A stretch of 64,000 bases of DNA from Saccharum officinarum. Its lineage: Eukaryota > Streptophyta > Magnoliopsida > Poales > Poaceae. Positions 57,406 to 64,000 of the stretch are shown in pieces. The stretch covers positions 80,080,502-80,144,501 of the forward strand of contig CM036201.1 of NCBI GenBank assembly GCA_020631735.1, written 5' to 3'. Numbering within the stretch: the stretch's first letter is position 1; each line of letters opens with the position of its first letter. The position numbers were made by a program, and so were the translations under genes. Below the pieces are notes generated by a model. That model was not told the DNA's origin, did no database searches, and worked only from the letters and a program-made list of their open reading frames with translations.

Positions 57406-60400
57406 CACCCCGGTGTTACGCAAGCATTTGCATTGCAATCATAAGCATGACATTTCATATCATCCATAATCATATATGGTAATATTATAACTTGAATGAA
57501 ATAAAAGCTTGGAAAATGGTATTCATGATGTAATATGTTAATGTGCTAATTATCTTTCATCAAAATTGTGCAACTATAAATTTTATATCACTTAGAATTA
57601 TAGGTCAAATTTTTGGAGCAACTAAATTACTCAAAGTTTTGTCAAAAACTTGTTTTAAAAATGTTATTTGGAAATATTCAAAAATCCTCCCTAAATTAGC
57701 TTTTATTCTATAATTCAAAATCTCTAAGAGTTTTGAGGTTGGTCCCTTAATAAAAGTTGTAGGAAATAAAATTCTAAACCACTTTCATTTTTGGGCCAAT
57801 TTCAGAAAAGGTCATTTGCTTGCCCAAAAATTGAATTTGAAAACTGTAATTTGAATTTTAATTGAATTTCTCTGGAAAAATAAAAATGAAAACAATTCCT
57901 AGCGCTAGCAGGCCGCCGCCACCCTTTCGGCCCATCGGCCGAAGCGGCCCACGCCTCCCCGCGCGCGCGCCCGCGCAGCGCAGCGGCCTGGCCCGCGTCC
58001 GCGCGGCCGCTTCCTCCTCCCGCTCCCACGCGCGCGTCTCGCTATCGCCGCGACAGAACACGCCAGCCGCGTGGCAGCCGCATGCCGGCGACGCCCTCCG
58101 CATGGCCGTCCGTCACCCTGCGCACCCGGCTTCTTGACGCCACGCCCGCGCCCCTGCCTCCTTTCTCCTCCTCACTCGCTCTCCCTCTCATTCCCTTTGG
58201 AAAACCCGAACGGGAGCCGTGCTCACCCCGCTCGCCACTGCTTGCCGCCATCTCCGTCGTCGCGTTCCGACGCCGGTGAACCGCCACCGCCCGATTGCTT
58301 GCGCTTCACGTTCCGCCTCCTTCTCCTCTCCTTCGAACGGGCCACCGTGTGCCTTGCTCGCCTACGGTAAGGCTCAATCGAGCTATTCCTGCTGTGCCAC
58401 CACGTCGGGGCCGCTGAGCTCGCGCTCCGTCCATCGCCTCCCTCGCTCCCTCTCTATCCTCCTGAGCCTCCCTCTCGAGTTCGCCATCTCCTCGTGAACA
58501 CTATGCACGCGCTCACTGGTCGGGACGTGGCCGGACATGGCCGTTGGCCGTCGGCCACCGCCACGCCGTTGCGGTTCCGAACGCCAACGAGGCCGCCCTG
58601 TTCTTTCCCCCTTCGGTCTTTCGCTGGGTCGCCGCACCTGTGGGCCGCGCCTCCGAGCGGGCCGGCTCGCCTTTCCCCGCGCGTGCAAACCAGGCCAAGA
58701 ACGACCACGGGCCGGTTAACTCCCACGGGCCGGCCCAGTACCAATATTGAAAAATCAATTTCTGTTTTCTTTTATTATTTCATGATGAAAAATTCTTTGG
58801 AAAATGTTTTGTAGTCCTTTCAGCTCCAAAAAAATTGTGAAATAAATTTCTATAGACTCATTGGGACTATATCTACAGTTTAAAAATATTGCATGTCAAG
58901 ATTTAAATACTTTGCTGTAGAGTTTTTATTTAATCACTAAAACTGTTGTTTTCTTGTTAAATGTGTAGTAAATCACAGAAAGCTCAGAAAAATATGGTTC
59001 CACTTGCTATAATTTTCTTTTGTGATGTACTTGCTAGGAAAAATATATGTCATTCATGTTCTGTGGAAAAATCTTGAGTGGTAGTACAAGTGTTTAATAT
59101 TGCTAATAATTGTTGTTTTTGCTAGAGAGAAAAATATGAATAAAACATGCATGTAATATTTTTTTATAGTGATTATTTATTGTGAAGAATGTAGGAAAAA
59201 TGTTAAATCTATTGTTTGATACTTTTCATAGTATAAAGTATTTTTTATGCTCATTTTTAGGTCCTAGCTTGTTATTTTTGTGTAGGCAGTTCTAGTAATC
59301 CCAATACAATGAAATTTTTGTGGTATGCTGGATTAGATGATAGAAAGCTACTATAATTTTCTCAGATTTTTCTGTGCTACTAAAATAGGTGTTGCTGTTC
59401 AAACCTAGTTGCAATTAGGGTTTTATTTAACCTTGTTAATGCATGACTAGTGAATAGGATTTTGCTTTAGTGTATCTTTGAAGCATTTAATAAAATGTGC
59501 TGGCTTAGCATGATAGTGGTAGAAGAGAATGCAGTAGATGACATATGCTTGTAGTCTATATTCATGGATGATGTTGACTACCTTGTAGAAGAAATGTATT
59601 CCTACTTTATGAAATAAAGTGAACCTGATTATCTGCATTTCATTCATCATGACCATTACATGTTCTTTTCGCAATGCACCTAGGCATAAGCACTTATACG
59701 ATTGCATCATACAGGATCGCAGGAAGTAACATCGGTAGCAGTTCCCGAGGAGCCGAAAGAGCAGCCCGAGGAGCAGGAAGTGCCCGAAGCCGACGAGGAG
59801 GTCGGTGAGGATCTTGCGGAGTGCCCAGACCACCGTCCGAGCTCTTTCGAGAGAGGCAAGCCCCGGAGCATTTCTCTCCCCCGGTTTGCAAAAATTTTAT
59901 TAATGCTTTACTTAAATTGATGTATTAAGTTTAGGAGTTGTTTGCAACCGTTGCTGCATTATACCTTGTTTCACCTTGCTTTACCGATCCTTGTCACCCT
60001 GGTGTTCGCAGTCAAGTAATTGCTTAGCTTGCTTAGACTGGTAGAAGTCGGGTGATTTCCTGACACCTGCGAGCTATAGGTGTTTACCTGGATCTGATTG
60101 AGAAAAGATGTCATCATGAAATAACTAAGTGTTAATGTGAAATTGAGACCGGATGGAAACTTGCAGGGTTTAGGTCTGTAGTGTTTTCCGTCTGTGTCGA
60201 TTAAGGACCGTCCGTTGTTGGGCCTCGGGTAATGTTGAACGCATGCCTCACATTTAGCTGGCCGGATAAAGTACCTTCCGACCGTGAAGCTGGGAGATTA
60301 TTCGGGCCGAGTGGATTGCCCGCAACGCACTGTACCGAGTAGTAGTAGTGGCAGGATACGGGGGGGCGCGATGATAAGGCCAAAGAGCAGTCGGGCGGCC

Positions 60401-61332
60401 CCCGGGTACAAGTGGTTCCTGGCAAGCTCGCGACTTTACCTGAATGGTTGACTCGGTGGCCAACACCTCACTTTAGCGGGTGAGTGAGGTTTATGTGAGG
60501 AATAACTTACCAGCTGGTTAATAATCGATTCGAATCGCCATCGTTCACTGGATAGTGAGCACTTGACTTGAGCTACTTCATCTTAGTAATATTGATGGAA
60601 CACTTGGACAGTTATATAAAATATAACATAATGAAAGTTGTTAATGATCATTGGTTATCATTACCTGTTTAATTACATGTTACTCTAGTACAGGTGCAAA
60701 TGTAGTTGACAGGTTAATAAAGATTTAACTTGATGCAAAGCTTTTGTAAAGATTCTCTAAATACTAAAAATGCCTTTTTGCAAATGAGTCAGCTACCCCA
60801 CCAGACAGCCTGTCATGATTCCTTGGTGTCTTTTATTTCTGGTTTAAGACGGGTAAGTCTAGCTGAGTACCTTCTCGTACTCAGGGTTTTGTTCCCACTT
60901 GTTGCAGATGGGCAGATGTATTACGACTACTGTATCAACTGCCTGTATCCTGCAATGGGAGAAGCTTAGGACCATGGGCAATGGTCATTCACTATATCTC
61001 GTCTGATGCTTTTGATGGAAGATGATCATGAACTGTCACTATATTTTGAACTCTGTGTGTGTGTGGTTTGAACAAAATGCTTCCGCTACTTTCAATTTGA
61101 AACTGGTTTGTAATAACTATGTTTAAACTCCGATGTATTTGTGCTGCAAACTTTTATGTAACTTGTGATGGTGACCGCTGAACTTATTATGATCTTGGCT
61201 GGTATGCAAGTTGGTTTGAAATCCGTCGTGGTTTCACGGACTACCGGGTTATACGGGCTTAAGTTTGCTAAATCGTCTGCTTGGTGGATGATTTTCTCAC
61301 TTAATCTCGTATAATTGGTCGGTTCTATTACA
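57401..61332 (+). mobile_element. 3' LTR of the Tekay/Del-like element, about 3.9 kb
   Basis: It starts TGTAACACCCCGGTGTTACG immediately after a polypurine tract (AAGGGGGGAGGGC, 57388-57400) and ends CTATTACA. It aligns in order with the solo LTR at 18891-23844, including GTAGAAGTCGGGTGATTTCC and GGTAAGTCTAGCTGAGTACC, and also has a GC-rich island (57895-58740). It is about 1 kb shorter than the solo LTR. ORFs within it are LTR sequence, not genes. Confidence 0.9.
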
Positions 61333-61581
61333 TGATGGGTTTTTTTAAGCGTAGAGGACAAAATGGTTGGGAGTTGGGACATTTACTTGCATCAAATTCA
61401 AATTATTGTCCTTGGCTGTAAGATCATATAACCTGAGGCTTTGACACCTTCCAAGAAGAAAAGAAATGGCTACTTATAAATGCAAGTTGTCTAAGTAAAC
61501 ACAGGTAACTGAATTTCACAGTAGGATTCAATTTGTGTAGAATTTGCTGCATCTTCAGACCTACCACTAACCATTTTCTGC
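61333..61581. other. Flank of the retroelement, no recognised gene
   Basis: Directly after the LTR is TGATG, the candidate target duplication; its partner would be beyond the gap. The rest is AT-rich with no feature. Confidence 0.4.
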
Positions 61582-61719
61582 CTAAATTTTTAGCATGTTT
61601 ATGATTCTGGATCTCTCTCTACATCCTTGGACCAATAATGCCACCCTGTTTCTTGGTGTTGGATCCACACGCTTTACTGGCACATAAGGTGGAGGGTAAG
61701 TTCTAGCATTTGTTGCCAT
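61582..61719 (-). CDS. Possible short coding exon or small ORF (45 codons), unknown
   Basis: On the minus strand the ATG at 61719 reads MATNARTYPPPYVPVKRVDP, then TPRNRVALLVQGCRERSRI, and stops at TAG 61582. The Pro/Tyr and basic pattern looks less random than its surroundings, but I know no family for it and see no clear splice partner. It could be the first exon of a minus-strand gene, or chance. Confidence 0.2.
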   Translation of the reverse strand: MATNARTYPPPYVPVKRVDPTPRNRVALLVQGCRERSRIINMLKI

Positions 61720-64000
61720 TGGTTACTTTTTATTTGAGTGATAGCGGTAGTAGTAAGTGCACTAGTCTCAGCTGGTAGCTAGCTAGCTATGTAAAAATCC
61801 TCTCTAATTTGTCCCATACATATGCATGCACCACCAGCTTATACTTATATGTAATGTGACATATATAAATCATCTCTAGTTTCTTACTAGTAAGTTTTTA
61901 CTCCACGTCATGATTTAAATTGCTCATAGTGGGGATTTAAATTTGCTGAAGACTTATTTACATTAGGAATCCTTATTTTGCTTCGATCTCTTCACTAAAA
62001 TGTTCAAGTTCACACCCGCGCTGGAATCTTGGGTGAATCTGCTCTTATTTTCTAACTTGATTCATTCCTTTGCCTATAACACACATGGAGTGATTTTATT
62101 TGTTTGTTTTCTTTTCGCTAAACTATAGCTTGTACTTAACTGAATTCTTCAGTCTTATGTCAAGAACCAAACAAAAAGGTAGCACTGTTTGATGATCTCT
62201 GGGTCAGCCCTCTTCACCCTTTTCTTTTAGCATTGTTTGTAGTTGTCGCCAAGTACTTGTCTCTTTCATCTGAATCATTTAACTAGATAGTAATATATAT
62301 CAACCACAGTTAATGTGTTTTCCTTAGCGCGTTGCAAGAGCAAACCAAATGGCAGCACAAGGATCAGTCTAATATTTCCATGGCTTTGTTTTCTTATTTG
62401 CTTTACTTGATGCAGATATACCGAACCGTGAAGGGAACAACAATAGACAGATCATGTGCTGCAGGTAAATATGACATACATGTCAGCTAGCTCTTGCTTT
62501 GCTGTAGAAACATTTTTTTCCTAAGTTGACATTCTTGAGTAGATTCATTAAGCATATGTTACTATCTGTTCTAACAGGTCTGACACATATCCTGCTGAGG
62601 ACTCCTAATTCATTAAGCATATGTTACTATATAATTTCCACCTCCCTACAAAACACAACTTTGTCTGTTAGAATAAAATAAAGACTGCACAACAAAATAA
62701 TCGTATATTTTCTTAAACTAATTGTGCTTAAGATGACACAGAAACCAATGTGGGTGTCAGATTTATCAGTTTCACAAATTCAATGCTCTGTTTCTTATAT
62801 CCCGAAGAGTTGTTGGTTTCTTTTGAGTAATTCTTATGATACTCTGTTTCTCTCACAGATGCCTTTTGATTGAATGCACAAGCACAACAATTGGGAAAGT
62901 ACTTCAGAAATAATATGTATCCGCTGTTTCTCTCCAATACACTATTTTGGCTTGAGTGATTCGGTTCAGGTGACATGCATGTTTCAACTGATCACCTACA
63001 CCATTCTGTAATGCATATATTTTGGCATGATGTTCGCTGTATCTTCCAATCTACATACTTTCCTGTTTTATTGACTCCCTTGCCTCTCAAATTGAGGTCA
63101 AAAATTAACTGAACAGGAATAAATCTCGCCTGAAAATTTAGTTTGATCACCTACACCTGCAGCTTATTCTTGATTTTGGGCTATCAGCCACCAAGGCAAT
63201 TCCCATTATTGATCGTACCCTATTATGTCCCTCTCCTTTTTCTCTTTTGTTTTTTTAGAATTTTGTATACCATTCTTTCTCAGCCTTAAGCCCTTAACTA
63301 ATGTCATTTTTCTTATTTGCTGCCTTTGTAAATTTTCAGGTTATTCGCTCAAACTAATGAATGCTAATTCTTCCTACCAACATTCATTTCTTTGTAATGG
63401 ACTTCAGATTGATTTCTTTTATGTTGCCCTATACAACTTCAGTTTGATTTCAACGAATCTTCTAAGACTGTCTGAGATTTCAGAATTCTAGATGGACATA
63501 GCATGGTGGATTGTAGTTCCAAAAGATTGAACTGAGACCTACCATCCATATGTACACATGGTTAGTATTTTTTCCATCTTATATGTCTAGCCTGGAAAAA
63601 AAAATCATGTCTTTTTCTCAAACTGAAGTAGTTTGTTCTTTGTAGGCAATACGTCCAACAGATTTTCAGCTGTTGCCTACTTTTATACTTGCTGCTGAAT
63701 CTCAAACTATGAACCTAACTACAGTCTTCCTCTGTACGTTTTTTGAATACAAGAATGAAACTTGCAGAAATAAGTCCATATGTCCATTGCACAAAAAAAT
63801 ATAAAACATTTAGTGCCTGTACATTCATAGGTCCTTTGCCCTACGTATTGTTACTTGCCTGATTAGTTCTTTTTAAAATATATATATACATGATCTGCTT
63901 TACTATATTTCCTGATTCCTGCCATCTTGGTCCTGCTGTCCACATGTTGTGTACCTCAATGGTTTATACATTTCATTCTTCACTTTGTGCTCTGTTTGTG
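61720..64000. other. No recognised gene to the end of the window
   Basis: AT-rich sequence with many AG/GT splice-like sites. One example is GATGCAG at about 62417, followed by a 52-nt segment and GTAAAT at 62466. It might be part of an intron-rich gene extending beyond the window, but no segment encodes a recognisable domain. Confidence 0.45.

Noticed and set aside
57862..58814. GC-rich ORFs on both strands
   Set aside because: Same reason: GC-rich island of the 3' LTR, with no recognisable host domain.
62398..62466. Splice-bounded exon-like segment near 62417-62465
   Set aside because: Only one short candidate exon, no partner exon and no recognisable peptide. Splice-like sites are frequent in AT-rich DNA.

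Overview
This window is nuclear DNA from a grass, most likely a panicoid/Andropogoneae species (Sorghum, Saccharum or Miscanthus group; inferred). The evidence is plant genes with many short introns and very GC-rich first exons, many Tourist-like MITEs that start GGCC(T/C)(T/C)GTTTAGTT, Stowaway MITEs, a grass tRNA-derived SINE, LINEs, and chromovirus (Tekay/Del-like) LTRs of 4-5 kb that start TGTAACACCC. A run of exactly 100 N at 56019-56118 is a scaffold gap.

Five protein-coding loci are well supported. (1) A UGT89-like glycosyltransferase on + (619-2081), intronless, with one single-base frameshift. (2) An ABHD17-type alpha/beta hydrolase on + (14008-18547), six exons, 415 codons, intact. 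(3) The plastid HSP90 (HSP90C/HSP90.5 type) on + (27397-32677), 19 exons, 788 codons, intact, with a perfect heat-shock element about 160 bp upstream of its ATG. (4) A grass gene of unknown function with a LisH/CTLH-like N-terminus on - (35055-37744), ten or more exons. (5) A bHLH transcription factor of the CIB/BEE/bHLH49 type on - (39412-41230), seven exons, 379 codons. A RING-H2 E3 ligase on + (48471-49293) is complete apart from two single-base frameshifts. Fragments include a membrane-protein exon, a cytochrome P450 piece and a plastid ndhH insert.

Layout. 0-3 kb holds MITEs, the UGT, an (AT)n tract and a possible tiny membrane-peptide gene. 2.95-3.96 kb is a Pack-MULE with 132-bp inverted termini and a captured exon. 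4-13.5 kb has no convincing gene. 14-18.5 kb is ABHD17. Its 3' flank was broken by a 5'-truncated LINE (14-bp target duplication), which itself carries a 4.95-kb solo LTR. 25.7-27.2 kb has a presequence-like ORF in frame with a plastid ndhH fragment, a degenerate repeat array and a 0.2-kb tandem duplication. HSP90C follows, with a second 5'-truncated LINE in intron 1. 33-43 kb holds the two minus-strand genes and a segmental duplication that appears split around the bHLH gene. 42-46 kb is a cluster of MITEs, a SINE and a GC-rich/array repeat that recurs at 52.8-53.65 kb, where a 1.87-kb solo LTR interrupts it. 56.1-61.3 kb is the 3' part of a Tekay-like element (decayed integrase, chromodomain and a 3.9-kb 3' LTR). 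61.3-64 kb has no identified gene.

The genes do not form a pathway. The window reads as ordinary, independent plant genes separated by nested transposable elements. Its most informative content is the insertion history, which can be read from target-site duplications, and a few gene-capture or gene-fusion candidates.
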